64,000 nucleotides of DNA from Streptomonospora litoralis (lineage in GTDB: Bacteria; Actinomycetota; Actinomycetes; Streptosporangiales; Streptosporangiaceae), in NCBI RefSeq assembly GCF_004323735.1, contig NZ_CP036455.1, positions 124,001 through 188,000 of the forward strand, written 5' to 3'. Numbering within the stretch: position 1 is the first letter of the stretch; every line of letters begins with the position of its first letter. The notes under the pieces were generated by a model, which was not told the origin of the DNA, did no database searches, and worked only from the letters and a program-made list of their open reading frames with translations. Below, piece after piece: positions 16,661-24,514 of this stretch. The position numbers and the translations under genes were made by a program.

Positions 16661-17872
16661 TCAGGTCTGCGGGAGGCGGCGTTCGGTCTCCTCGGGCTCG
16701 GGGACTGGGGATACGGGGGCAGTCGTCTCGTGGCGCGGGCGCAGGTGGCGAACTTCGGGGAGCAGGGTGGCGAGGCCGATGAGGGCCAGGACCACCCCGA
16801 ACCAGAGCGGGCCGCGCAGGTCGGTTGCCGCGAGGGCGAGGCCGCCTCCTGAGGAGCCGATGATCACGCCCAGGGTGATGAACGACGCGTGCACCGTGTT
16901 GACCAGGGGTCCTGCGTTGGCGGCCCGCTGGACGCGGGTGATCATGGCGGGATTCATCGTGACGCCCACCAGCCCGATGCCCATCATCGCCGCGACCGCC
17001 CACACCTGGCTCTGCGCCAGCAATGCGAAGCCGGTGAGGAAAACCGCGTTCAGCATCAGCCCCGCGCTCAGCGTCGTAATGGTGTGGCGGTCGGCCAGGC
17101 GGCCGACCGCGTAGTTGCCCACCAGGGTCGCCGCGCCGTAGGCCACCAGGAGGAGGGGGACCGAGTCCACGCTGAATCCGCTGAGCCGGGTGAGGATCGG
17201 GTTGAAGTAGCTGAATGCCGCGAATGTGGCGCCGATGATCAGCGTGGAGGTCGACAGCGCGAGCCAGAGCCGGCGGTTGGCGAAAGCGGTCAGCTCGCCG
17301 CGGAGGCCTCCGCTGTGTTCGGCGCGCTCCAGGCTCGGGACTCCGGCCGCGGTCACCGCGACGGCGCCGAGGGTGAGTAGCGCGACTCCCCAGAATGCCG
17401 CCCGCCAGCCCCACAGCCCGCCGACCCAGGTGGCCAGAGGCAGGCCGAGCAACGTCCCCGTCATGAGGCCGGTCATCACCACGGCCGCGGCGCGAGCCCG
17501 CTGCTCGGGGCCGGTGAGACGCGCGGCGAGCGACAGGGAGGTTCCGATGAAGGCCTGGGCTGCGGCTCCGGTGACGATGCGGGCCGCCAGCATCACGCCG
17601 TAGCCGGGACTGAGCGCGGCCATGAGGTTGCCGGCGAGGAAGACGCCGAAGAGGATCATCAGTGCCCGTTTCGGGGGAATCCGCAGTAGCGCAACAGTGA
17701 GCACGGGACCGCCGACGGCCATCGCCGCGGCGAAGGCGGTGATGAGGTAGCCGATCTGGGGGATGGTCACCCCGAGTCCGGCGGCCAGTTGCGGCATCAG
17801 GCCGGCGACGAGGAACTCGCTGGTGACCATCGCGAAAACGCCGAGCGCCATGATGGCGACGGATCTAGGCAC
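16661..17872 (-). CDS. MFS transporter, drug-efflux type (12 TM)
   Basis: This 403-residue inner-membrane protein has about twelve hydrophobic segments and belongs to the major facilitator superfamily, DHA1-like. The first loop carries the family pattern around residues 60-75 and a G-x-L-x-G-x-x-x-x-x-W motif (T-G-T-L-L-G-L-P-L-A-T-W) appears near helix 5, typical of proton-coupled drug exporters. GTG 17872 is chosen because AGGAAA precedes it and the first helix starts directly after; longer frames add an implausible Pro-rich leader. The gene lies 106 bases downstream of a codirectional TetR gene, and both have a matching operator-like palindrome upstream, so efflux controlled by that TetR protein is likely. 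Substrate unknown. Confidence 0.88.
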   Translation of the reverse strand: MPRSVAIMALGVFAMVTSEFLVAGLMPQLAAGLGVTIPQIGYLITAFAAAMAVGGPVLTVALLRIPPKRALMILFGVFLAGNLMAALSPGYGVMLAARIVTGAAAQAFIGTSLSLAARLTGPEQRARAAAVVMTGLMTGTLLGLPLATWVGGLWGWRAAFWGVALLTLGAVAVTAAGVPSLERAEHSGGLRGELTAFANRRLWLALSTSTLIIGATFAAFSYFNPILTRLSGFSVDSVPLLLVAYGAATLVGNYAVGRLADRHTITTLSAGLMLNAVFLTGFALLAQSQVWAVAAMMGIGLVGVTMNPAMITRVQRAANAGPLVNTVHASFITLGVIIGSSGGGLALAATDLRGPLWFGVVLALIGLATLLPEVRHLRPRHETTAPVSPVPEPEETERRLPQT

Positions 17873-17892
17873 GGGTTTCCTGCTTTCTGGTT

Positions 17893-17910
17893 TTGGACTG
17901 ATCGGTTCAA
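17893..17910. promoter_or_regulatory. TetR operator-like palindrome upstream of the MFS gene
   Basis: TTGGACTGATCGGTTCAA is a near-palindrome 20 bases upstream of the MFS start codon. It matches the site at 18593-18610 upstream of tetR at most positions (TTGGAxxGATxxGTTCAA), supporting a shared regulator. Confidence 0.6.
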
Positions 17911-17978
17911 AATGCGAGCATGGCGGCGGCGAAGGCACACATGTGTCCTCGCTTCGGTCGACCGGCCGACCTCTCGGC

Positions 17979-18575
17979 TCAGGCGGTCAGGGCGTCCAAA
18001 GCCGTCGCGGCTATGGACTCCAGGACGGCGTGATCCGTCCCTGCGCGGCCGGAGACCCGGATGCCGCCGATAACGGAGCTGACGAAGTGGGCGAGCGCCT
18101 CGGCGTCGCGCGACGCGGTAACGGAGCCCTCCGCCTGACCGAGAGCGATCACCGTGCGCAGCGAATCCACGCGGCGCTGCAGGTCGGCTTCGAGTACGGC
18201 TGTGGCATCCCGGTTGCGGCCGGCCAGCTCCAGTGTGGAGTTGACCACTAGGCAGCCGATGCCGCGCCCGTCGCGCCGGTATGCGGCCTCGTCTTCGAGG
18301 ATCAGTCCGAACAGCTGCCGCAGTCGCTCCAGGGGCGGCAGGGACTCGTCCTCCAGGGCGGATCGCTGGGTGGCCGTCTTCGACTCGGCATAGCGTGTCA
18401 GCGCGCGGATGAACAGGTCGTGCTTGCTGGTGAAGGTGTTGTAGATGGTGCTGCGGCCCAAGCCGGTGGCTTCGCACAGATCCTGGGTCGAGGTGGCCTC
18501 GTAGCCGTTGACCCAGAATGTGTGCATCGCCGCGTCGAGGGCCTGCTCCTCTTCGAATGTCCGCGGTCGCGCCAT
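17979..18575 (-). CDS. TetR/AcrR-family repressor
   Basis: This 198-residue regulator has an N-terminal TetR helix-turn-helix (about 8-54; T-S-T-Q-D-L-C-E-A-T-G-L-G-R-S-T-I-Y-N-T-F) with the usual Y-N-x-F-x-S-K end, and an all-helical ligand-binding domain. A Cys (G-C-L-V-V-N) sits in the middle of the effector domain, as in the DUF1956/TetR_C_16-like groups. It is immediately upstream of the MFS efflux gene on the same strand, and a palindrome is found both 18 bases upstream of its own start and upstream of the MFS gene, predicting autorepression and repression of efflux. Confidence 0.9.
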   Translation of the reverse strand: MARPRTFEEEQALDAAMHTFWVNGYEATSTQDLCEATGLGRSTIYNTFTSKHDLFIRALTRYAESKTATQRSALEDESLPPLERLRQLFGLILEDEAAYRRDGRGIGCLVVNSTLELAGRNRDATAVLEADLQRRVDSLRTVIALGQAEGSVTASRDAEALAHFVSSVIGGIRVSGRAGTDHAVLESIAATALDALTA

Positions 18576-18592
18576 GCCTGCACCCTAGTGTT

Positions 18593-18610
18593 TTGGAACG
18601 ATTAGTTCAA
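18593..18610. promoter_or_regulatory. TetR operator-like palindrome upstream of tetR
   Basis: TTGGAACGATTAGTTCAA has imperfect dyad symmetry (TTG-AAC/GTT-CAA) and shares its frame with the site at 17893-17910. It lies where a -10/-35 region of tetR would be expected. Confidence 0.6.
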
Positions 18611-18700
18611 TACTTGGGAGTGCGGCGCGCGGTCGCGCGTCCGGGCAGCGGCGAAGGGCCCGCTGCGACGGCTCGGCGCGCGGGGGCGCGGACGCGCCCG

Positions 18701-19297
18701 CTAGACCAGCACGTGCCCGTAGCGCTCCTGGAAGGGGCGCAGGTCGGGCTCGCCGTACCGGTCGAGCAGCGTCTTGAACAGCAGTTCCTTCTCTTCGCCG
18801 AAGCGGCGCAGGCGGTCGGCGGCCGTGGGGGCAGAGACCAGGCGTGACGGTTCGGACTTGGAGTGGAACTTGTCGGCGAACATCACCAGCTGCTCCTCCT
18901 CCGATTCCGCCAGATAGTCGGCTTCGGGGATGGGCAGGTCCTGGGTGCGGACGTCCTCCCGGGTGATGCCCACACCGGTGTGGCAGGAGCAGAACCGGCA
19001 CAGGGCCTCGGGCAGCCCTTCCTCGGTGAGGACCTCGCGTCCCAGTACGCCGTGGCGGATGTAGTGCGCGTGGTCGAGCGTGCCCGCGGCGTTGTAGAGC
19101 CGGTAGACGCCGATGTCGTGCAGCAGGCTTCCGGCCCGTACCAGGGCGGGGTCGGCGGCGGAGTTGCTGTCGGCGAGCAGGCGGCCCGCTATGTCGGCCA
19201 CGATCACGCAGTGGGTGTAAACCCGGTCGAACGCCTCCGGAGTCGGGGCGTGCTTGGCGTGCAAGGCGCGGATCTCGTCGTCGGAGGGAACCTGCAT
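18701..19297 (-). CDS. HD-domain phosphohydrolase
   Basis: This 198-residue soluble protein has an HD-superfamily metal-binding core: a first histidine near residue 29, the H-D pair at residues 60-61 (S-L-L-H-D-I-G) and further histidines in H-A-H-Y-I-R-H and C-S-C-H-T-G-V-G. Such proteins hydrolyse phosphate esters of nucleotides; the exact substrate cannot be read from sequence. The ATG at 19297 begins a compact domain; the longer upstream frame is Arg-rich and unlikely. Neighbouring genes are unrelated, so it seems to be a single-gene unit. Confidence 0.85.
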   Translation of the reverse strand: MQVPSDDEIRALHAKHAPTPEAFDRVYTHCVIVADIAGRLLADSNSAADPALVRAGSLLHDIGVYRLYNAAGTLDHAHYIRHGVLGREVLTEEGLPEALCRFCSCHTGVGITREDVRTQDLPIPEADYLAESEEEQLVMFADKFHSKSEPSRLVSAPTAADRLRRFGEEKELLFKTLLDRYGEPDLRPFQERYGHVLV

Positions 19298-19396
19298 GCC
19301 CCCGACCCTAGCGGTCTTCGCCGAGCGGTCTCCGCGGCCGCGCGTCACCGAGCCGGCGGAGTGGAGCCACCGGTTCTCCTGAACCCCAGGGCAGCA

Positions 19397-19413
19397 GATA
19401 TACCGTGTATATC
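19397..19413. promoter_or_regulatory. palindromic operator upstream of abrB-like gene
   Basis: GATATAC-CGT-GTATATC is a perfect 7-bp inverted repeat 32 bases upstream of the start codon. It is strikingly AT-rich for its surroundings. It is a likely operator, perhaps for the downstream AbrB-like protein itself. Confidence 0.55.
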
Positions 19414-19445
19414 GTGCACGTTGTGGATGCGGAGTAGGTGGCTCG

Positions 19446-19742
19446 ATGGCTTCTGGCGAGGGCGAACCCTTCTACGGCCCCGGAGGCCGGGGTTTCTACG
19501 GCGCCGTCACGGTGAGCGAGCGCGGCCAGATCGTGATCCCGGCCAAGGCCCGGCGCGATCTCGGCATCGGGGCCGGCGACAAGCTGCTGGTGCTCGGCGA
19601 TCCGCAGCAGGGGCTCGCTCTGATGACGCTCAACGACCTGATGCGAAATCTGCAGGGCTCCTCTGCGCTGCTGGAGCAGATCCAGCGGCACGCGGACGGC
19701 GGTGAGGACGAGACGTCGGACGGCGGCGAGGAGGGCGGGTAG
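19446..19742 (+). CDS. AbrB/SpoVT swapped-hairpin DNA-binding protein
   Basis: This 98-residue protein contains a swapped-hairpin AbrB domain at about 15-62 (G-A-V-T-V-S-E-R-G-Q-I-V-I-P-A-K-A-R, then a basic-acidic turn and G-D-K-L-L-V-L). Such proteins dimerise and bind DNA as transition-state regulators or antitoxins. No toxin gene is adjacent, favouring a plain regulator role. An N-terminal Gly/Tyr-rich extension of 14 residues and an acidic C-terminal tail flank the domain. GGAG precedes the ATG at a suitable distance, and a perfect AT-rich palindrome just upstream suggests autoregulation. Confidence 0.88.
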   Translation: MASGEGEPFYGPGGRGFYGAVTVSERGQIVIPAKARRDLGIGAGDKLLVLGDPQQGLALMTLNDLMRNLQGSSALLEQIQRHADGGEDETSDGGEEGG

Positions 19743-19937
19743 TGGTCGGCGGGCCGACTCCCGTCCCGTCGCGCGCCTGCCGCCCGCCGGCCTCTCGCCG
19801 CCCTCGGTGAGTGCGATGCCGTGACACGGGTGACCGGGCCGCGCGCATCGCGGCGGCCCGGTACCAACCCACACCTGCCCGTCCGGCCCGTCCGGCCCGC
19901 CCGACTTCGCCGCCGTGCGGATCGGCCGGTCGGCCGG

Positions 19938-20732
19938 TCAGGCGGTCTTCACCTGGCCGCCGTCGATCCGGTAGTCGGCGCCGGTGATGGCGGCGGCGCG
20001 CTCCGATGCCAGGAAGAGGGCCAGGTCGGCGACCTGGTGCGCCTCGGCGACCCGCCCCAGCGAGATCCCCATGGCCTCCGGCAGCCAGCGGTCCATCACG
20101 TCCTCGACGGTGGTGTTCATCTGCGAGGCGAAGAAGTTCGCGAAACCGTCCCCTTCGGCCGTCCACAGCGGCGTACGCACCGGCCCCGGCGAGACCGTGT
20201 TGACGCGGATGCCGCTGGGCGCGAGTTCCTCGGCCAGGGAGCGGCCCATGTTCGTCAGGGCCGCCTTGGCCGCGCTGTAGTGCACGATCATCGGTGCGGG
20301 GATGCGGGCGTTGACGCTGCTGATATTGACGATCGCGGCGCTCTCGCGGTCGGTCATGGCGGGGATCGCGGCGCGCGTGGTGCGCATGACCGAGAACAGG
20401 TTGAGGTCGAAGATCCGCTGCCAGGCGTCGTCGGTGGTGTCGACGAAGCGGGTCGCCGGTTCGCTCCCGCCCACGTTGTTGATCAGGATGTCGACGCCGC
20501 CGTGCAGGTCGACCGCCGACTCGACGAGCCGGTCGGGCCCCTCGGCGCCGGTGAGATCGGTGTTGACGACCGCCGCGCCCGACTCCCGCAACTCGGCCAG
20601 CTCCGGGGTGGTGGTCCGGCTGCCGGCGACCACGCGGGCCCCGTACCGGGTCAGCTCCTGGACGACGGCGAGGCCGATGCCCTTGCTCGCTCCGCTGACG
20701 ACGGCGACCTTGTCTTTCAGGTTGAGTTCCAT
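19938..20732 (-). CDS. short-chain dehydrogenase/reductase (SDR)
   Basis: This 264-residue oxidoreductase is a classical SDR. The nucleotide-binding motif is S-G-A-S-K-G-I-G (about 13-20), the strand-4 motif is N-N-V-G (near 88), and the catalytic residues are the Ser of I-S-S-V-N and the Y-S-A-A-K (Tyr-x-x-x-Lys) pair. The C-terminal Y-R-I-D-G-G is typical of FabG-like members. An NADP or NAD preference and the substrate cannot be fixed. The ATG at 20732 has GAAGG just upstream. It stands alone; the DoxX gene is divergent. Confidence 0.9.
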   Translation of the reverse strand: MELNLKDKVAVVSGASKGIGLAVVQELTRYGARVVAGSRTTTPELAELRESGAAVVNTDLTGAEGPDRLVESAVDLHGGVDILINNVGGSEPATRFVDTTDDAWQRIFDLNLFSVMRTTRAAIPAMTDRESAAIVNISSVNARIPAPMIVHYSAAKAALTNMGRSLAEELAPSGIRVNTVSPGPVRTPLWTAEGDGFANFFASQMNTTVEDVMDRWLPEAMGISLGRVAEAHQVADLALFLASERAAAITGADYRIDGGQVKTA

Positions 20733-20937
20733 GCCTTCGATCCTCGCCGTGCGGCCCCGGCCGGTGCTGGCGGAAATCCGACGACGAGTTCGGCCCGCGA
20801 CCGGCGCACCGGCGCACCGGCGACCGCGGCCCCCGCGCGGCCTGCCGAGAGCGCGAAGTACCGGCAAATCGGCAAAATGTCGGCGCGCCGCCGGGATTCT
20901 TAGGGTGCTCGGGGTGCTCCCGGGTATACGGGACAGC

Positions 20938-21450
20938 ATGGGAGTCCTACGCAAACAGCTTCAACGCCTGCTCGCAGCCCCGTTCATCGTCGACTCGGTG
21001 GAGACCCTGCGCGATCCGCACCCGCGGGCCGAGGCGCTCGCGCCCATGGTGAGCCGAATCCACGCCTACTACCCGTGGATCCCGGACAACCCGGTGCTGC
21101 TTGTGCGGGCCCAGGCCGTCGCGGGCGCCGGTGCGGGGACCATGCTGCTGCTCGGCAAGGGCACCCGCGTGGCCAGCGCGGTTATGGCGGCCCAGGCGGT
21201 GCCGTCGCTGCTCGCCGCGTCGCAGGGCAAGATCGCGGACTCGGCCGGGCGCGACTCCGCGGTCAAGGACATCGGTCTGCTCGGCGCGCTGGTGCTGACG
21301 GCCACGGAACCGCGGAGGCGTCCGCCCAAGGTGGTCCACGACGCCCGCCACGCGGTCCACGACGCCCGCAAGTCGGCGTCGCGCGCCGGCAAGTCCGCGA
21401 ACCGCAAGGCGCGCGGCGCCACGGCGCGGCTGTCACCGGGCGGGCGCTGA
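20938..21450 (+). CDS. DoxX-family membrane protein
   Basis: This 170-residue membrane protein fits the DoxX family: a short amphipathic N-terminus, hydrophobic helices at about 54-72, 76-94 and 105-122, and a long basic tail rich in Lys, Arg, Ala and Ser. DoxX-like proteins take part in redox or thiosulfate-linked membrane complexes, but many actinobacterial members are uncharacterised. The basic tail is unusual in length and might bind nucleic acid or acidic lipids. It is divergent from the SDR gene with about 200 bases between the two starts. Confidence 0.8.
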   Translation: MGVLRKQLQRLLAAPFIVDSVETLRDPHPRAEALAPMVSRIHAYYPWIPDNPVLLVRAQAVAGAGAGTMLLLGKGTRVASAVMAAQAVPSLLAASQGKIADSAGRDSAVKDIGLLGALVLTATEPRRRPPKVVHDARHAVHDARKSASRAGKSANRKARGATARLSPGGR

Positions 21451-21618
21451 CCCTCCGTCGTCCGCACGAGTCAGGCCCCGTGCGGTCGGAAGGTGCATCC
21501 CCAGCGGGCTCTCGGCCCGCAGCGACGGGGATTCGCCCTCCGGCTGCGCGGGGCCGTTTCCGCGTCAGGAGCCGACCGCGGTTACTCGAGCGGGCTTGAC
21601 GGCGCCGAACTGCGCCTC

Positions 21619-21656
21619 CATTATGATCACGTGTTCATGAACGCAAGTTCATAATG
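21619..21656. promoter_or_regulatory. 38-bp concentric dyad operator
   Basis: CATTATGA (21619-21626) and TCATAATG (21649-21656) form a perfect inverted repeat whose centre coincides with the centre of the inner palindrome TTCATGAA (21634-21641). It is AT-rich and located 26 bases upstream of the methyltransferase ATG. The symmetry strongly suggests a dimeric repressor site overlapping the promoter. Confidence 0.65.
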
Positions 21657-21681
21657 GCGTCGAGTGATTCGGGAGCACACC

Positions 21682-22521
21682 ATGCACGGCATCGCCAACA
21701 CCTCCCAGGCCGAAGCCTGGAACGGCTACGAAGGCGACCACTGGGCCGACAACCACCCCCGCTACGACGCGGTCAACAGCGGGTTCAACGAGCACCTGTT
21801 CTCCGCGGCCGCCATCGGTCCCCGCGACAGGGTGCTCGACATCGGCTGCGGCAACGGCCAGGTCACGCGTTCGGCCGCACGCCGCGCCGGCCAGGGCAGC
21901 GCGCTCGGCGTGGACCTGTCCGCGCCCATGCTCGCCCGCGCGCGGGCCGCGGCCGCCGAGGAGGGCATCGCCAACGTCTCCTTCGAGCCGGGCGACGCGC
22001 AGGTGCACCCCTTCCCCGGCGCGAATTTCGACGCCGCGCTCAGCCGCTTCGGGGTGATGTTCTTCGCCGACCCCGAGGCGGCCTTCGCCAACATCGCCAG
22101 CGCCCTGCGCCCCGGCGGCCGCCTGGCGTTTCTGACCCTGCGCGGCATGAGCAGCAACGACCTCGGCGACGTCTTCGCCGCGATGGCGGCCCACCTGCCC
22201 TCGGAAGCCGCTCGGGCGCCCGTCGCCGGTGCCGTCTCGCTCGCCGAACCCGACCGGCTCCGCGAGCTGCTGGACTCCGCCGGGTTCACCGACACCGCGG
22301 TCACACCGGTCGAGGCGGAGCAGGTGTGGGGCGCCGACCCCGCTGACGCGGCCGCGTTCCTCTGCGACTGGGCACCCGTGCGCCATCTGCTCGACGGCGC
22401 CGACCCGGCCGCCGCCGGACGCGCCCGAGAGGCCGCCGTGGAGGCCATGCGCCCCTTCGCCCGCCCCGGCGCGGTCGCCCTGCGCGGGGCCGCCTGGCTG
22501 GCGACCGCCGTGCGCCCGTGA
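21682..22521 (+). CDS. class I SAM-dependent methyltransferase
   Basis: This 279-residue cytoplasmic protein has the Rossmann-type methyltransferase signature: motif I V-L-D-I-G-C-G-N-G (about 52-60), the acidic end of strand 2 (G-V-D-L-S), the D-A-Q motif, and a motif-IV-like F-D-A-A-L-S-R-F-G-V-M-F-F. It resembles UbiE/Methyltransf_11 small-molecule methyltransferases. The ATG at 21682 follows CGGGAG. A concentric operator upstream and a codirectional TetR gene about 150 bases downstream suggest regulated expression, though the dyad could equally belong to another regulator. Substrate not predictable. Confidence 0.9.
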   Translation: MHGIANTSQAEAWNGYEGDHWADNHPRYDAVNSGFNEHLFSAAAIGPRDRVLDIGCGNGQVTRSAARRAGQGSALGVDLSAPMLARARAAAAEEGIANVSFEPGDAQVHPFPGANFDAALSRFGVMFFADPEAAFANIASALRPGGRLAFLTLRGMSSNDLGDVFAAMAAHLPSEAARAPVAGAVSLAEPDRLRELLDSAGFTDTAVTPVEAEQVWGADPADAAAFLCDWAPVRHLLDGADPAAAGRAREAAVEAMRPFARPGAVALRGAAWLATAVRP

Positions 22522-22666
22522 CTGTCCGGCGAAGCGAAAGGAGCTGGTACGCGTCCGCGTGCATCCGGGTGGGCGGCGTCGGCTGTGGCGCCGTGGCGGA
22601 GCAGGGGTTCGAGCTCCGGCTCCCGCCGCGGCGCGGCGGCGGGCGGGCCCGTTACGATACGCAGTG

Positions 22667-23305
22667 ATGTCACCCAGAAGAGCCGCCGCCCTGCGCGATG
22701 AGGAGAGCGACCGCACCCTGCGCGAGCACCTGGTGGCCGCCGCCGAGCGGTTGCTGTCCGAGCACGGCGCGGCGGCGGTCACGGTGCGTGACATTGCGCG
22801 CGAGGCCCGTGTCGCCGCGGGCGTGCTCTACAACCACTTCGCCGACAAGGAGGAGCTGCTCGCCGAGGCGCTGCACGCCCACGTGCGTAACGCTGCGCGC
22901 GCCGCAGGGTCGATGCCCCCCGCCGGCACGGCGTCGGTCGAGGAGAACCTGCGCGAGATCCTGCGCTACGGCATCAGCGTGCACACCGCCATCCTGCCCG
23001 CCTTCGCCGGAGTGGCCTCCCGGCCCAAGGTGCTGGAGCGCTTCAGTACCCTGCCCAACCCGATGGAGGGCGGCGCGGGTCTGCGCGCCGCCCTCGCCGA
23101 CTACCTGCGCAGCGAGCAGCGGCTGGGCCGGGTCGCGGCCGGGGCTCGCCCCGACGCCGTCGCGACCATGCTGGTGGGCACCTGCCACGAACTCGTGCTG
23201 CCGCCGCTGCCCTCGCTCCCGGCCGACGCCCGGCCCGCCGAGGTGCCGCCCGCGCTGGTCGACGACCTCGTGGCCACCGTGATGGACGGTGTCCGCCCGC
23301 GCTGA
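22667..23305 (+). CDS. TetR-family transcriptional regulator
   Basis: This 212-residue protein has a TetR DNA-binding domain at about 17-65 (V-T-V-R-D-I-A-R-E-A-R-V-A-A-G-V-L-Y-N-H-F, then D-K-E-E-L) and a helical effector domain. A GTG three bases upstream is an alternative start. It is codirectional with the methyltransferase. No operator-like dyad is obvious in the 145 bases upstream of it, so its target may be the concentric palindrome at 21619-21656 or lie elsewhere. Confidence 0.88.
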   Translation: MSPRRAAALRDEESDRTLREHLVAAAERLLSEHGAAAVTVRDIAREARVAAGVLYNHFADKEELLAEALHAHVRNAARAAGSMPPAGTASVEENLREILRYGISVHTAILPAFAGVASRPKVLERFSTLPNPMEGGAGLRAALADYLRSEQRLGRVAAGARPDAVATMLVGTCHELVLPPLPSLPADARPAEVPPALVDDLVATVMDGVRPR

Positions 23306-23383
23306 GCCGGGACCCGTCAAGCGCGCCGCTCACGTCCGAAACGTTCAAGACCGGGCGCCCGCCTGAGTTCTAGCCTCGGTCGC

Positions 23384-23776
23384 ATGACAGCAGCAGCATT
23401 CAGCGCGGTCGGAATCGTCGCGGCAGACATGGGCGAGTCGCTGGCGTTCTACCGCCGCCTCGGTCTGGACATCCCGGCTGAATCCGACACACTCGCGCAC
23501 GTCGAGGTCGAGGTCTCCGGCGGCCTGCGGATCATGTGGGACACCGTCGAGACCGTGCGGTCCTTCGCCCCCGAATGGGAGCCGGCACCCGGTAGCGGTG
23601 TCACGCTCGCCTTCGCCTGCGACGGCCCCGACGGCGTCGACCGCCTCTACGCCGATCTGCTCGCGGCCGGATACACCGGTCGGCACGAGCCCTGGAACGC
23701 CGTGTGGGGCCAGCGCTACGCGATCGTGCTCGATCCCGACGGCAACTGGGTCGACCTGTTCGCGTCGCCGGCGTGA
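23384..23776 (+). CDS. VOC-superfamily (glyoxalase-like) protein
   Basis: This 130-residue protein is a vicinal-oxygen-chelate fold protein with two beta-alpha-beta-beta-beta modules: S-L-A-F-Y-R-R-L-G at about 17-25 and the final D-P-D-G-N-W-V-D-L-F. Members include glyoxalases, dioxygenases and antibiotic-binding proteins; here the metal ligands are not fully clear, so an enzymatic role is uncertain. Its 3' end overlaps the 3' end of the AraC-type gene on the other strand by 61 bases. Confidence 0.88.
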   Translation: MTAAAFSAVGIVAADMGESLAFYRRLGLDIPAESDTLAHVEVEVSGGLRIMWDTVETVRSFAPEWEPAPGSGVTLAFACDGPDGVDRLYADLLAAGYTGRHEPWNAVWGQRYAIVLDPDGNWVDLFASPA

Positions 23777-24462
23777 GCGGTGAGCACGCTCAACGGGGCG
23801 CCGGCCAGCTGCTTCGCCTCGCGGGAGAGGTGGGCCTGGTCGGCGTACCCGGCGAGGGCGGCGACCTCGGCGAAGGGCGTGCCCTCCCGCGCGGCCGCCA
23901 GCGCCCGGTCCAGGCGCAGGATGCGCCCGAGCGTCTTGGGCCCGTAGCCGAAGGCCGCCAGGCTCCTGCGGTGCAGGCCGCGCTCACCCAGGCCGGTCTC
24001 CCGCGCGACCTGCGACACCGCGGTGTTTCGGTCCAGCAGGACGGCGACCCGCGCCATCAGCGGGTCGGCGCCGGGACCGTCCTGGAGTCGGCGGCCCGCC
24101 GCACGCTCCAGCGGCGCCCCCGCGTCGGGCGCCGCCGCGGCCTGCGCAGCCAGTCGGCGCGCCTCTGCGGCGGGCCACACGTCCTCCAGCGGCACCCGCA
24201 GATCGCGCAAAGCGCGGGCCGGGGCGCCCGCCACCGCCGGTCCGACCCCCACAGGCAGCCGTACCCCCGCGAACACGCGCCCCGGCGCCCAGTCGGCGAA
24301 GTGCGCCCGGGTGTCGGGGCCCGCGAGCAGCACGCGCTCCCCGTCCCAGATCAGGTCCATGCACCCGTCCGGGACGACCCGGTGGCACTCCCCGGCGGCT
24401 GCGGTGGCCGCGGCGGCCGACCATACGACCCCGCCGCAGGCGGCACTGCGCTCCGCGTACAT
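23716..24462 (-). CDS. AraC-family regulator with DUF6597-like N-terminus
   Basis: This 248-residue regulator has an N-terminal domain with the D-G-C-M-D-L-I-W-D-G and A-G-P-D-T-R patterns seen in DUF6597-type AraC proteins, and a C-terminal AraC DNA-binding domain (about 140-230) with two helix-turn-helices (V-S-Q-V-A-R-E-T-G-L-G-E-R-G-L-H-R and F-A-E-V-A-A-L-A-G-Y-A-D-Q-A-H-L-S-R). It is convergent with the VOC gene and the reading frames overlap by 61 bases. Target genes are not apparent. Confidence 0.88.
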   Translation of the reverse strand: MYAERSAACGGVVWSAAAATAAAGECHRVVPDGCMDLIWDGERVLLAGPDTRAHFADWAPGRVFAGVRLPVGVGPAVAGAPARALRDLRVPLEDVWPAAEARRLAAQAAAAPDAGAPLERAAGRRLQDGPGADPLMARVAVLLDRNTAVSQVARETGLGERGLHRRSLAAFGYGPKTLGRILRLDRALAAAREGTPFAEVAALAGYADQAHLSREAKQLAGAPLSVLTAHAGDANRSTQLPSGSSTIA

Positions 24463-24514
24463 GCCTCTATGATCGCCCACCCGAGCCCTTGGCTGCGGCG
24501 GGGGCGGCCGGGGG

